Origin: Paraburkholderia eburnea
Lineage (GTDB): Bacteria; Pseudomonadota; Gammaproteobacteria; Burkholderiales; Burkholderiaceae
Direction: 5' to 3'
Assembly (NCBI RefSeq): GCF_002917095.1
Contig: NZ_PQGA01000002.1
Coordinates: 372,001-436,000, forward strand
DNA: 64,000 nucleotides
Below the pieces are notes generated by a model. That model saw only the letters and a list, made by a program, of their open reading frames with translations. It searched no databases and was not told where the DNA came from. The translations under genes and the position numbers were made by a program. Below are positions 1 to 8,109 of this stretch, piece by piece. The stretch's first letter is position 1, and each line of letters starts with the position of its first letter.

Positions 1-1343
1 GCTTCAACGCCAAGGAAGCGGAAGAGATCGAGAACGAAGACGCGGACGCCGAAGAGGAAGAAGAGGAAGAGGGCGAAGAAGAGGAAGACGACGGCGCCGC
101 ACAGGCGACGGCCAACGCGGCGCAACTGGAAGCCCTCAAGCGCGCCTCGCTCGAAAAATTCGCGCTCATCAGCGAATGGTTCGACAAGATGCGCCGCGCG
201 TTCGAAAAGGAAGGCTACAAGTCGAAGGCCTATCTGAAGGCGCAGGAAACGATCCAGACCGAACTGATGTCGATCCGCTTCACGGCGCGTACCGTCGAGC
301 GTCTGTGCGACACGCTGCGCGCGCAGGTGGACGAAGTGCGTCAGGTCGAGCGTCAGATCCTGCACACGGTCGTCGACAAGTGTGGCATGCCGCGCTCGGA
401 ATTCATCACGCGCTTCCCCGGCAACGAAACCGATCTGGACTGGGCCGACAAGGTTGTCGCGGAAAGTCACGCGTACAGCGCGATCCTCTCGCGCAACGTG
501 CCGGCGATCCGCGAACAGCAGCAGCGCCTGCTCGACCTGCAGGCGCGCGTGGTGCTGCCGCTCAAGGATCTCAAGGAAACCAACCGCCAGATGGCGGCCG
601 GTGAATTGAAGGCGCGTCAGGCGAAGCGCGAAATGACCGAGGCCAACCTGCGTCTGGTGATTTCGATCGCGAAGAAGTACACCAACCGTGGCCTGCAGTT
701 CCTCGACCTGATCCAGGAAGGCAACATCGGCCTGATGAAGGCGGTGGACAAGTTCGAATATCGGCGCGGCTACAAGTTTTCGACCTATGCGACGTGGTGG
801 ATCCGTCAGGCCATCACGCGCTCGATCGCCGACCAGGCGCGCACGATCCGCATTCCGGTTCACATGATCGAGACGATCAACAAGATGAACCGCATTTCGC
901 GGCAGATCCTGCAGGAAACCGGTCTTGAGCCGGACCCGGCGACGCTTGCCGAGAAGATGGAGATGCCGGAGGACAAGATTCGCAAGATCATGAAGATCGC
1001 GAAGGAACCGATCTCCATGGAAACGCCGATCGGCGACGACGACGATTCGCATCTGGGCGATTTCATCGAGGACAACAACACGGTGGCGCCCGCCGATGCC
1101 GCGTTGCATGCGTCGATGCGCGATGTGGTGAAGGACGTGCTCGACTCGCTTACGCCGCGCGAGGCCAAGGTATTGCGCATGCGCTTCGGTATCGAGATGA
1201 GCACCGATCACACGCTCGAAGAAGTGGGCAAGCAGTTCGACGTGACGCGTGAGCGGATTCGCCAGATCGAGGCGAAGGCGCTGCGCAAGCTGCGTCACCC
1301 GAGCCGCTCGGACAAGCTCAAGTCCTTCCTTGAAGGGAATTGA
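1..1343 (+). CDS. rpoD: RNA polymerase primary sigma factor RpoD (sigma-70), 5' end outside window
   Basis: This is the C-terminal 446 codons of the housekeeping sigma factor, which directs core RNA polymerase to -10/-35 promoters. The reading frame is open from base 3. It starts in a Glu/Asp-rich stretch (about codons 5-28), the acidic insert typical of the non-conserved region in beta-proteobacterial RpoD. Region 2 is intact (about codons 215-285), with the [19 protein letters not shown] core helix and the [12 protein letters not shown] -10 recognition segment. Region 3 follows, and region 4.2 has the helix-turn-helix [20 protein letters not shown] for the -35 element near the end. The gene stops at TGA 1341-1343 and is followed by a strong rho-independent terminator. 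Only the N-terminus (region 1.1) is missing, because of the window edge. Identification is certain. Confidence 0.98.
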   Translation, partial: FNAKEAEEIENEDADAEEEEEEEGEEEEDDGAAQATANAAQLEALKRASLEKFALISEWFDKMRRAFEKEGYKSKAYLKAQETIQTELMSIRFTARTVERLCDTLRAQVDEVRQVERQILHTVVDKCGMPRSEFITRFPGNETDLDWADKVVAESHAYSAILSRNVPAIREQQQRLLDLQARVVLPLKDLKETNRQMAAGELKARQAKREMTEANLRLVISIAKKYTNRGLQFLDLIQEGNIGLMKAVDKFEYRRGYKFSTYATWWIRQAITRSIADQARTIRIPVHMIETINKMNRISRQILQETGLEPDPATLAEKMEMPEDKIRKIMKIAKEPISMETPIGDDDDSHLGDFIEDNNTVAPADAALHASMRDVVKDVLDSLTPREAKVLRMRFGIEMSTDHTLEEVGKQFDVTRERIRQIEAKALRKLRHPSRSDKLKSFLEGN

Positions 1344-1466
1344 TGGCGTGTGCGTCGTCTGTGCGTTTCGTCTGGATTTCAGGCGGAACGCATGTAGCGC
1401 AAGTAATTGCGCGTGATGGATGGTCAGGCAGGCCTGGTTTCGTGTAGTATGTCGGCCTGCCGTCGG

Positions 1467-1499
1467 AAAGCCCGGCTCCTGTTCAGCCCGGGCTTTTTT
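1467..1499 (+). terminator. rho-independent terminator of rpoD
   Basis: AAAGCCCGG (1467-1475) pairs perfectly with CCGGGCTTT (1488-1496), with a 12-nt loop. The stem's 3' arm runs into a TTTTTT tract. It lies 124 bp after the rpoD stop and before the tRNA gene. Confidence 0.9.
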
Positions 1500-1526
1500 G
1501 TTGGCGCTTCCTCGTTTTAGCTTCGT

Positions 1527-1614
1527 GGGCCGGACGCCGTGTTGGTTGCAGGCAGCGGACTCATAATCCGCCGGAGAGATCCCGTCGTCGGTTCGAACCC
1601 GACCCGGCCCACCA
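1527..1614 (+). tRNA. tRNA with anticodon CAU and a class II (long variable arm) fold
   Basis: An 88-nt cloverleaf with CCA encoded. The acceptor stem is GGGCCGG (1527-1533) with CCGGCCC (1604-1610), discriminator A1611, then CCA 1612-1614. The D-stem has 3 bp, GCC/GGC (1536-1538, 1551-1553), with GG at 1544-1545. The anticodon stem is GCGGA/TCCGC with loop CTCATAA (1560-1566), so the anticodon is CAU. The T-arm is GTCGG-TTCGAAC-CCGAC (1587-1603). Between the anticodon and T stems are 15 nt (1572-1586) that can form GGA-GAGA-TCC. Normal initiator, elongator Met and Ile2 tRNAs are class I with a 4-5-nt variable loop, so this is not one of them. CAU would read AUG, or AUA if C34 became lysidine. 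Its charging identity cannot be told from sequence. Confidence 0.85.
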
Positions 1615-1700
1615 CGGGTTTCAGCGATTTTCGAAGCAACTTCTTTGCTCCGCAAAAAGCCCCATTGCTCCGCAATTAGGCCTATCTCGAAGGGCCGACC

Positions 1701-2062
1701 TTATCCCTCCCGCCTTTTCCGCACGTAGTGCTCCGCCATCGTCAGCGACTTGTGATCTGGTTGCCGCTGTGCCTGGCGAATGTCGCCCGACGAGTCCGTC
1801 TTGTCTGTACCCGCTTTCGCGCGCAGATCACAACTTTTAGTTATCCTACAATCTCCATCCGCAGCTTCTGTCGTGTCTTTCCTTGGCCAATCGCGATGAA
1901 TCCATCACGAATGTCGCGCTCGGCATAGCTGAGCGTATCTTGAGGTCTCAGCCCGGCCAGGTAGGCGAGATCCATTGCATCGCGCGTTGGTTGATCGGCG
2001 CAGACATATACGCGCTGAAACACATCATCCTCGACATATATGTCGCGTCCGCTCTCTGTGTT
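1701..2062 (-). pseudogene. tyrosine recombinase (phage-type integrase) remnant, copy 1
   Basis: Two pieces of an integrase catalytic domain read on the minus strand. About 2062-1841 encodes GRDIYVEDDVFQRVYV followed by DLAYLAGLRPQDTLSYAERD and IAIGQGKTRQKLRMEIVG, then a stop. About 1810-1701 encodes DIRQAQRQPDHKSLTMAEHY and VRKRREG, which is the C-terminus with the nucleophile Tyr in the HYVR motif. The roughly 75 residues normally between these pieces, and the N-terminus, are missing. The C-terminus points toward the tRNA at 1527-1614, the usual layout for an island integrated at a tRNA 3' end. It cannot be functional. Confidence 0.85.
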
Positions 2063-2165
2063 TTTGCTAGATCAGCACTTTCACGAGTGCTCCCGAATCA
2101 CGGTTATTGTCGACGAGCGCGCAGGACGCCCCCAACGCTGTCCCGCACGCTCTCAGTTGCTCAGT

Positions 2166-3032
2166 TCAGTCGCGGGGCATCGCTGCTCCCGTGTCCACCA
2201 CGGAGCCGAAATCGGTCGACAGCGTGACGTCGCGCCAGTGTTCGCCCTCGGCGGCGCGTGCGGCGTCGGCGGCGTTCGAGAATTGCAGCGCGTCGCTGCC
2301 GAGCAGCAGGTGGGCTGGCGGTGCGTCGTGGCGCGTCAGTTGCAGTACTACCTGCGCGACGCGCGCGGGATCGCTGCGCTCCTTGCCGATGTGCTCCGCG
2401 AAGAGTTGCAGCAGCGCGCCGATCGACGGTTCGTACTCGGGCAGCAGCGGGGGAATCTGGGAGCCGGCTTCGGTGCCCCAGTCCGTCGCCATGCCGCCGG
2501 GTTCGAGCGCCGTCATATGGATGCCGATGGGCGCGAGTTCCTGGCGCAGCACTTCGGTAAAGCCGCCGACCGCCCATTTGGCCGACTGGTAAGCGGCAAG
2601 ACCAGGATTGCCGATTCGCCCGCCCACCGACGAAACATGCAGGATATGCCCGGACTTCTGCGCGCGCATGACGGGCAGCACAGCACGTGTGACGTTGACG
2701 ACGCCATAGAAGTTCGTATCGATCTGCGCGCGGAAGTCGTCTTCGGGGCTTTGCTCGAAGGGCGAGATGTGGCCGAAGCCCGCATTATTGACGAGCACGT
2801 CGATGCGCCCGAACGCATCGACCGCGGTTTGCACGGCTGCCCGGGCCGCCGCGGGATCGGTAACGTCGAGCGCCGCCGTTTTCACCCGGTCGCCATAGCG
2901 GGCCACGAGATCGTCGAGCCGCTGCGGGTCGCGCGCCGTGGCCAGCACGCGTTCGCCCGCTTCCAGCGCGGTTTCGACGATATGACGGCCAAGGCCGCGA
3001 GCACTGCCAGTGACAAGCCAGACTTTCGACAT
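2166..3032 (-). CDS. short-chain dehydrogenase/reductase (classical SDR)
   Basis: A 288-residue cytosolic NAD(P)-dependent oxidoreductase. It has a Rossmann TGSARGLG motif at residues 8-15, NNAG at 82-85, and the catalytic Ser134/135, Tyr148, Lys152 set (YQSAK). The start at 3032 was chosen over an in-frame ATG at 3071 because AAGGAGC lies just upstream, and because the 3071 start would fall inside the operator palindrome. The divergence at the C-terminus from generic SDRs is the extended form seen in proteins annotated as oxidoreductases acting on short alcohols or ketones. The substrate is unknown. The gene lies downstream of, and in the same direction as, a TetR gene. Both are preceded by the same 19-bp operator sequence, so this SDR is probably the target of that repressor. 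Confidence 0.9.
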   Translation of the reverse strand: MSKVWLVTGSARGLGRHIVETALEAGERVLATARDPQRLDDLVARYGDRVKTAALDVTDPAAARAAVQTAVDAFGRIDVLVNNAGFGHISPFEQSPEDDFRAQIDTNFYGVVNVTRAVLPVMRAQKSGHILHVSSVGGRIGNPGLAAYQSAKWAVGGFTEVLRQELAPIGIHMTALEPGGMATDWGTEAGSQIPPLLPEYEPSIGALLQLFAEHIGKERSDPARVAQVVLQLTRHDAPPAHLLLGSDALQFSNAADAARAAEGEHWRDVTLSTDFGSVVDTGAAMPRD

Positions 3033-3051
3033 GATAAGCTCCTTTTGCTCA

Positions 3052-3079
3052 ATAAATGAGTGCGTATTCACTCATTTAT
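3052..3079. promoter_or_regulatory. inverted-repeat operator before the SDR gene
   Basis: ATAAATGAGTG (3052-3062) and CACTCATTTAT (3069-3079) form a perfect 11-bp inverted repeat with a 6-bp spacer. The minus-strand core ATGAGTGAATACGCACTCA matches 13 of 19 positions with the site in front of the TetR gene. It sits 20 bp before the SDR start. Assignment to the neighbouring TetR is an inference. Confidence 0.75.
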
Positions 3080-3098
3080 AAATGAAAAAAACGCGCAC

Positions 3099-3671
3099 TC
3101 AAGTATGCGCAATGGCGTTCCAGAAAGTGTTGAAACCGGCGTCGCAGTAGCGATCGCGTTGCGCGGGTTCGCGCACGATGAAATCCATGGTTGTTTCGGC
3201 GAGCGCGCCCATGATCGCGGAGGCGAAAGCCGGGGAGTGCCCTTGCAGATGGCCTTGCGCGGTGCAGCTTTCGAGGAGTGTATGGGCCTCCGCGAAGGCC
3301 TGCATGCCGGCGGCGCGCGATTGTTCGGTGACGCGATCGGAGGCGCTCAGGACCAGCATGACCTTGCGTTTATCCGGGTTGGCGACACCCCAATCCACGT
3401 AGCGCCGCCAGAGGTGCTGTACGCGCTCGCGCAGGCTGGCGTCGCGCGGAAACTCGGGCACCAGCGCCTCGCGCAATTCGGCTTTAATGGACAGGTAGAG
3501 CGCGTTGACCAGCTCGTCCTTGTTGTCGAAATAGGTGAAGAGCGTGCCTTCGGCGACGCCCGCCATCTTCGCGATCCTGGCCGTGGGCGCGCCCAATCCC
3601 TGTTCTGCCATCATCTGGATGGCGGCGGCAAGGATGGCGTTGCGCTTGTCTTCGCTCTTCGGGCGGGCCAT
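3099..3671 (-). CDS. TetR/AcrR-family transcriptional repressor
   Basis: A 190-residue one-component regulator. The N-terminal TetR_N helix-turn-helix spans about residues 8-55, with the core IAKMAGVAEGTLFTYFDNKD. The rest is the variable ligand-binding and dimerisation domain, which gives no clue to the inducer. The ATG at 3671 is preceded by an inverted-repeat operator at 3693-3720, so the gene is probably autoregulated. It is followed after 66 bp by the SDR gene on the same strand, whose leader has a matching operator. The pair looks like a small detoxification switch in which a compound relieves repression of the reductase. Confidence 0.9.
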   Translation of the reverse strand: MARPKSEDKRNAILAAAIQMMAEQGLGAPTARIAKMAGVAEGTLFTYFDNKDELVNALYLSIKAELREALVPEFPRDASLRERVQHLWRRYVDWGVANPDKRKVMLVLSASDRVTEQSRAAGMQAFAEAHTLLESCTAQGHLQGHSPAFASAIMGALAETTMDFIVREPAQRDRYCDAGFNTFWNAIAHT

Positions 3672-3692
3672 GGATACGGTGCTGTACGAATA

Positions 3693-3720
3693 GTATGGGT
3701 GAGTGATTGCTCAATCATAC
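3693..3720. promoter_or_regulatory. inverted-repeat operator before the TetR gene
   Basis: GTATG-GG-TGAG (3693-3703) and CTCA-AT-CATAC (3710-3720) form interrupted perfect arms around TGATTG. The minus-strand core ATGATTGAGCAATCACTCA aligns without gaps to the core of the 3052-3079 site, which supports one regulator acting at both. It ends 22 bp before the TetR start. Confidence 0.7.
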
Positions 3721-3879
3721 CTCATATTTTCTGCGTGCGGTCCGCGTTTTGAACGCAGGGGAGCGTCCCGCGCAGCTTGAGCCGCGCGGGATAACCGAAC
3801 TTTATCTGCGTGAGATGCCTGGGAATGACAGAGATGCAGGTTTTTCAGCCGTACCCGGTATGCCTTGCGGGCCCGAAGA

Positions 3880-4869
3880 CTAGAACTGGAGAAGCTGCTC
3901 GCTGAGCCGCCAAAGCTCGTCAGCGCATTCAGGGTCGATGGCATACGGCACCACGCCCTTCAGCCGCATCGCATCTGCCATGTCCATCTCATCCGGCCGC
4001 TCCATCATCACCGGGGCGATATCGACGTTTTCGCAATACACGCCGCCCATGCCGTCCAGTTGCGGGCTCGTCGCGCACCAGACCTGGGTGGCCGCGCCTT
4101 GCCCGACGGTCTTGAGCTGCCGCGACGGATCGCGCACCGGCTTGCCCTGTTCATCGAGGACGCCGGCGGCGGTCAATTGCTCCTGCGTCAGATATTTCCC
4201 GAGCCCGGTCTCGACAATGGCTCCGGGATGCAGCGAAAGCGCACGCACTCCGTGGGCTTTTTCGCGCTGGTCGAGCGCGACGGCGAAAAGAATATTGGCC
4301 GTCTTCGACTGCCCGTATCCCAGCCACGGCGTATAGGCGCGCCGCTCGAAATGCGGATCGTCGAAAACCACGGGCGAATAGCGGTGACCGATCGATGACA
4401 CCGACACCACGCGAGCACCGTCCGCATTGCGCAGCGCGGGCAAGAGCCGCCGCGCCAGCTGGAAATGGCCGAGATGGTTCGTCGCGAACTGCGCTTCATA
4501 ACCTCGCGCGTCACGCGTCAATTCGGGCACGGCCATGATCGCGGCGCTGTTGACCAGCATGTGCAGCGCCGATGCCGATTCGATAAACGACGCCGCAAAG
4601 GCGTCGATCGAAGCCGGATCGAGCAGGTCCATCGATGCGATTTCGACGTCGATGCCCGCCAGCGCGTCGCGGGCACGGCGCACGTCGCGCGCCGGGACGA
4701 TCACGCGGGCACCGGCGGCGCGTAGAACGCGCGCGGTTTCGCGCCCGAGACCCGAGTAACCTCCGGTCACGATCGCGGTCTGGCCGGAAAGATCGAGGCC
4801 GGCGACGACCTCGTCGGCGGTGGTGGCGGCCCCGAAACCGGAGCCGAGAGGCTTTTGCTGCGTCGTCAT
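3880..4869 (-). CDS. short-chain dehydrogenase/reductase, retinol-dehydrogenase-like
   Basis: A 329-residue SDR with a roughly 30-residue N-terminal extension before the Rossmann motif TGGYSGLG (35-42). The usual NNAG is NSAA (107-110), a known variant of the RDH/WWOX-like branch. The catalytic set is Ser158/159, Tyr185 and Lys189 (YGQSK). It also has the NHLGHFQLARRLLPAL helix typical of this branch. Probably a cytosolic NADP(H)-dependent carbonyl or alcohol oxidoreductase; the substrate is unknown. It is transcribed divergently from an AraC-family gene 83 bp away, which probably regulates it. Confidence 0.9.
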   Translation of the reverse strand: MTTQQKPLGSGFGAATTADEVVAGLDLSGQTAIVTGGYSGLGRETARVLRAAGARVIVPARDVRRARDALAGIDVEIASMDLLDPASIDAFAASFIESASALHMLVNSAAIMAVPELTRDARGYEAQFATNHLGHFQLARRLLPALRNADGARVVSVSSIGHRYSPVVFDDPHFERRAYTPWLGYGQSKTANILFAVALDQREKAHGVRALSLHPGAIVETGLGKYLTQEQLTAAGVLDEQGKPVRDPSRQLKTVGQGAATQVWCATSPQLDGMGGVYCENVDIAPVMMERPDEMDMADAMRLKGVVPYAIDPECADELWRLSEQLLQF

Positions 4870-4910
4870 GGCGTTTCCCTCGCTGAATGATGGACGCAGT
4901 GTGCGGCTAA

Positions 4911-4944
4911 ATTCCGGTACGATGAATAATCAAAGATTCGGAAT
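4911..4944. promoter_or_regulatory. possible operator between the SDR and AraC genes
   Basis: ATTCCG (4911-4916) and CGGAAT (4939-4944) form a widely spaced inverted repeat in the 83-bp divergent promoter region. The arms are short, so this may be chance. Confidence 0.3.
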
Positions 4945-4952
4945 ACTGTCGC

Positions 4953-5876
4953 GTGAGTTCAAAAATAGAAGGCGATCCGCTTTCGGACATTCTCCGGCTT
5001 CTCGGCGCGCAGCCTGTCGTGGCGGGCGGATTCTCCGCGGGCGGCCTATGGGCGATCCGCTTTCCTCAGCCGAAGAAGATCAAGTTTTTCGCGCTGGTCA
5101 AGGGCAACTGCTGGCTTTGCATCGACGGGCAGAAGGAGCCGGTCGCGGTCGGTGAAGGCGACGTTTTTCTGCTGACGGGCGAGAAGTCGTTTGTGCTGGC
5201 AAGCGCTCCGGATGTGGAGCCGGTCGACGCGGCCACCGTGTTCTCCGGCGAGGCAAGCCGGAGCGCGACGATCGGTGACGGCAGCGGCTGCACGCAGATC
5301 GGCGGGCATGTGAGGCTGGCGCCGTCCAACGACGCATTGCTCACCGATGTCCTTCCGCCGCTGATCCACATACGCGCGGACTGCGAGCAGGCGTCGGTCC
5401 TTCGATGGCTGCTTGCTCGCCTCGTCAGCGAGTTCGCTTCGGATCTGCCCGGACGTGGATTGGCGGCAACATATCTCGCACAACTGATGTTCGTCGAAAT
5501 GTTGCGCGTCCATCTAGGTACAGGCACGGAAATCCCCAGTGGCTGGCTGCGCGCGATCGGCGACAGACGGCTCGCTCCAGTGCTGCGGCTGATGCATGGC
5601 GATCCGGGCCGGGCATGGCGGCTGGACGAGCTTGCGGCGGCATCGGCGATGTCGCGCACGGCGTTTTGCGTGTACTTCAGGACGGTTGTGGGCATGGCTC
5701 CGCTTACGTGGCTCACGCAATGGCGCATGCGCATGGCAAGACAGACGCTGGTCGACGAGAAAACACCGATTGCCGTTCTCGCGGCGAAGTTGGGTTACGC
5801 ATCCGAAAGTGCGTTCAGCAGTGCGTTCAAGCGCGTGTCGGGAATGTCGCCGAGCGAATACAGACGGGCAGGTTAG
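4953..5876 (+). CDS. AraC-family transcriptional regulator with cupin-type sensor domain
   Basis: 307 residues, probably starting with GTG at 4953. The N-terminal half (about 8-190) is the AraC cupin_6-type ligand domain, with features such as GNCWLCIDG and GDVFLLTG. The C-terminal ~100 residues contain the two helix-turn-helix motifs: WRLDELAAASAMSRTAFCVY, and IAVLAAKLGYASESAFSSAF followed by the family signature RVSGMSPSEYRR. It is divergent from the SDR at 3880-4869, a typical arrangement for regulator and target. The downstream interval to 6001 holds no gene. Confidence 0.92.
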   Translation: MSSKIEGDPLSDILRLLGAQPVVAGGFSAGGLWAIRFPQPKKIKFFALVKGNCWLCIDGQKEPVAVGEGDVFLLTGEKSFVLASAPDVEPVDAATVFSGEASRSATIGDGSGCTQIGGHVRLAPSNDALLTDVLPPLIHIRADCEQASVLRWLLARLVSEFASDLPGRGLAATYLAQLMFVEMLRVHLGTGTEIPSGWLRAIGDRRLAPVLRLMHGDPGRAWRLDELAAASAMSRTAFCVYFRTVVGMAPLTWLTQWRMRMARQTLVDEKTPIAVLAAKLGYASESAFSSAFKRVSGMSPSEYRRAG

Positions 5877-6001
5877 CGAGGAGGGAGTTCGCAAACTGGC
5901 GATCGCCTTTTACCGAATACGGTTGGAGCCAGGGACCTGGATTTGACGGCCTTGGCGACTTGGCCGCGCGGAGTGCTGCGAGAGCACTGAGGGTTTGTGA
6001 A

Positions 6002-7258
6002 TCACACCGAGTCGCCGGCCAGAGCCGTCTTACGTCTTAGCAGATAGACGAGCCCGCTTGCCGCGCCGGTCAGTCCCGCGAGCGCACCGACGCCGAGCGC
6101 CCAACGCGGCCCCACGTGATCCGCGATCCAGCCGACCATCGGTGCGCCGAGCGGCGTGCCGCCGAGTGCGGCCGCCAGCAGGATCGCGATCACGCGGCCG
6201 CGCATTGCGGGCTCGGTCGACAGCTGGACGAAACTGTTCGTCGACGTCGTGACTGTCTGCGCGGCGACGCCGACGATCACGAGCGCCGCTCCAAAAAGCG
6301 TGTAGGCCGGCATCACCGCGGCGAGCGCGCAGCCTGCGCCGAACAGCGCGGCGCTCGCGAACAGCAGGCCGATGCGCGGCTTGTCGCGCCGCGCGGCCAG
6401 CAACGCAGCGCTGACCGAACCGATCGCCATCATCGACGTGAGCAGGCCGTAACGGCCAGCGCCCACATGAAAGACGGTCACCGACATCGTTGAAATGAAG
6501 ATCGGAAAATTCAGCCCGAACGTGCCGATCAGGAACAGCACCAACAGCACGGTCCGCAGGTCGTCGCGCCGCCACACGTAGCGAAAGCCGTCGATCAGGC
6601 TGCCGCGCCCGCGCTTCGCGCGCTCGTTGCGATGGAGATCTGCGACGCGCAGACGCGTCATCGCGACGATCACCGCGCCGAACGATACGGCGTTGATCAC
6701 GAACACCCAGCCCGAGCCGACCACCGCAATCAGCAGCCCCGCGATGGCCGGGCCGATCATCCGACCGATGTTGAACGACGTCGAGTTCAACGCGACTGCA
6801 TTCGACAGGTCGGCCTCGCCGACGAGTTCGGCGACGAACGTTTGCCGCACGGGGGTATCGAACGCCGTCACGCAGCCGAGCGCGAACGCGAAGCCATAGA
6901 CGTGCCATAGCCGCACGGCGCCCGTCAGCGTGAGCAGCCCGAGCGCGAGCGCCAGCAGTCCGAGCGCGCCCTGCGTGACGAACAGCAGGCGGCGCCGGTC
7001 GAAATGGTCGGCGGCGAAGCCGGTCAGCGCGATCAGCAGCACCTGCGGCGCGAACTGCAACGCCATCACGACGCCGACCGCCCCCGCGCTGTGCTGCGTG
7101 AGGCCGGTCAGGACCAGCCAGTCCTGCGCGGTGCGTTGCATCCACGTGCCGACGTTCGACACGATGGCGCCGCTCGCCCACAGCCGGTAGTTGTAGATTC
7201 TCAATGAACGAAACATCGTGTCTGTGCTGATTCCCCGGGAGCTTGCCGTACGCACCAA
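6002..7258 (-). CDS. MFS transporter, EntS/DHA3-like
   Basis: Up to 418 residues with about 12 hydrophobic segments. It starts in the MFS_3 style with FRSLRIYNYRLWASGAIVSN, the GTWMQRTAQDWLVL first-helix region and the cytoplasmic loop HFDRRRLL. The family exports siderophores, drugs or metabolites across the inner membrane by proton antiport. The start is uncertain: TTG at 7258 or the ATG at 7216 just before FRSLRIYN; I favour 7216. It is divergent from a TetR gene, with a strong AATTAGG operator between them, so it is probably a repressed efflux system. The substrate is unknown. Confidence 0.88.
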   Translation of the reverse strand: MVRTASSRGISTDTMFRSLRIYNYRLWASGAIVSNVGTWMQRTAQDWLVLTGLTQHSAGAVGVVMALQFAPQVLLIALTGFAADHFDRRRLLFVTQGALGLLALALGLLTLTGAVRLWHVYGFAFALGCVTAFDTPVRQTFVAELVGEADLSNAVALNSTSFNIGRMIGPAIAGLLIAVVGSGWVFVINAVSFGAVIVAMTRLRVADLHRNERAKRGRGSLIDGFRYVWRRDDLRTVLLVLFLIGTFGLNFPIFISTMSVTVFHVGAGRYGLLTSMMAIGSVSAALLAARRDKPRIGLLFASAALFGAGCALAAVMPAYTLFGAALVIVGVAAQTVTTSTNSFVQLSTEPAMRGRVIAILLAAALGGTPLGAPMVGWIADHVGPRWALGVGALAGLTGAASGLVYLLRRKTALAGDSV

Positions 7259-7278
7259 CAGCCGGCGCGTTGACGAAT

Positions 7279-7315
7279 CCTAATTCAATTAGGTAAAGTT
7301 CGGAAGTCAATTAGG
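7279..7315. promoter_or_regulatory. operator region between MFS exporter and TetR gene
   Basis: CCTAATT-C-AATTAGG (7279-7293) is a perfect 15-bp palindrome. TCAATTAGG recurs as a direct repeat at 7307-7315, exactly 22 bp after its first occurrence (7285), two DNA turns away. This is the layout of a cooperative TetR operator serving both divergent genes. Confidence 0.7.
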
Positions 7316-7335
7316 CTTGGGAGCCACGCGCAGCC

Positions 7336-7917
7336 ATGAAAGTAGATATCGACCGCATCCGCTGCGAGGCGACCGCGCTCGCGAACCGGAACGGCATCGA
7401 CGGGTTGTCGATGAACGATCTTGCCGCGGCGCTCGGCATTCGCGCGCCGTCGCTCTATGCGCATGTCGATGGCCTCCACGCGGTGCGGCGCCTGCTCGCG
7501 CTGCACGGGCTCGCCGAACTCGAACGTGGTGTCGCGCGGCTGACGGCCGGCAAGTCGGGGGCCGATGCCGTGCGCGCGTTGATGAACGGATATCGGAACT
7601 TCGCGCGCAAGAACCCCGGCGTCTACGCAGCGATGTTGCCGACGCCGCCGCGCACTGACGGCGCGTGGCGTGAAGGCGTGGACCGCCTCGTGCAGACGCT
7701 GGTTGCGTCGCTGCACGGCTATCGCCTCGAAGGGCCGGACCGCGTTCACGTACTGAGAGGACTGCGTAGCGTCGTGCATGGCTTCGTGTCGCTCGAATCG
7801 TCCGGTGCGCTGAACAACCCGGTGAGCCGCGACGCGAGTTTCGAATGGCTCGTCGAGGCGTTCCTGCGGATGCTGGAACCGTTCGAAGTCAAGGCGCCGA
7901 CGGCGCGCAGGAAGTGA
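7336..7917 (+). CDS. TetR/AcrR-family regulator with WHG-type C-terminal domain
   Basis: 193 residues. The N-terminal helix-turn-helix spans about 5-50, with core MNDLAAALGIRAPSLYAHVD. The C-terminal part resembles the TetR_C_33 (WHG) ligand-binding domain, including VHGFVSLESSGALNNPV near residue 155. It is divergent from the MFS exporter at 6002-7258, with the AATTAGG operator between them. Probably the local repressor of that exporter; the inducer is unknown. An imperfect hairpin, CGGCG-acgag-CGCCG followed by TTTCGTT, immediately after the gene (7920-7940) may terminate it. Confidence 0.9.
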   Translation: MKVDIDRIRCEATALANRNGIDGLSMNDLAAALGIRAPSLYAHVDGLHAVRRLLALHGLAELERGVARLTAGKSGADAVRALMNGYRNFARKNPGVYAAMLPTPPRTDGAWREGVDRLVQTLVASLHGYRLEGPDRVHVLRGLRSVVHGFVSLESSGALNNPVSRDASFEWLVEAFLRMLEPFEVKAPTARRK

Positions 7918-8109
7918 AGCGGCGACGAGCGCCGTTTCGTTGTACCGGACCTGTTGAACGTCCAGCGCTTCGGTCCGCGCGCACTATGGACCGCGTGGAG
8001 CAGACGTCGAGTGTCGCGTTCCGCGGACTGCGGCGCTTACCGGTGACGCTGCAATGATTGCTGTTCTTTCGTTCCTTCAACCCCTCTCTGCCGATTCGTC
8101 GGCTAATCC

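Noticed and set aside
6030-7310. 426-codon minus-strand frame overlapping the MFS exporter
   Set aside because: It is the same gene read in another frame: Arg-rich, no hydrophobic segments, no motif. The 6002-7258 frame has clear transporter structure.
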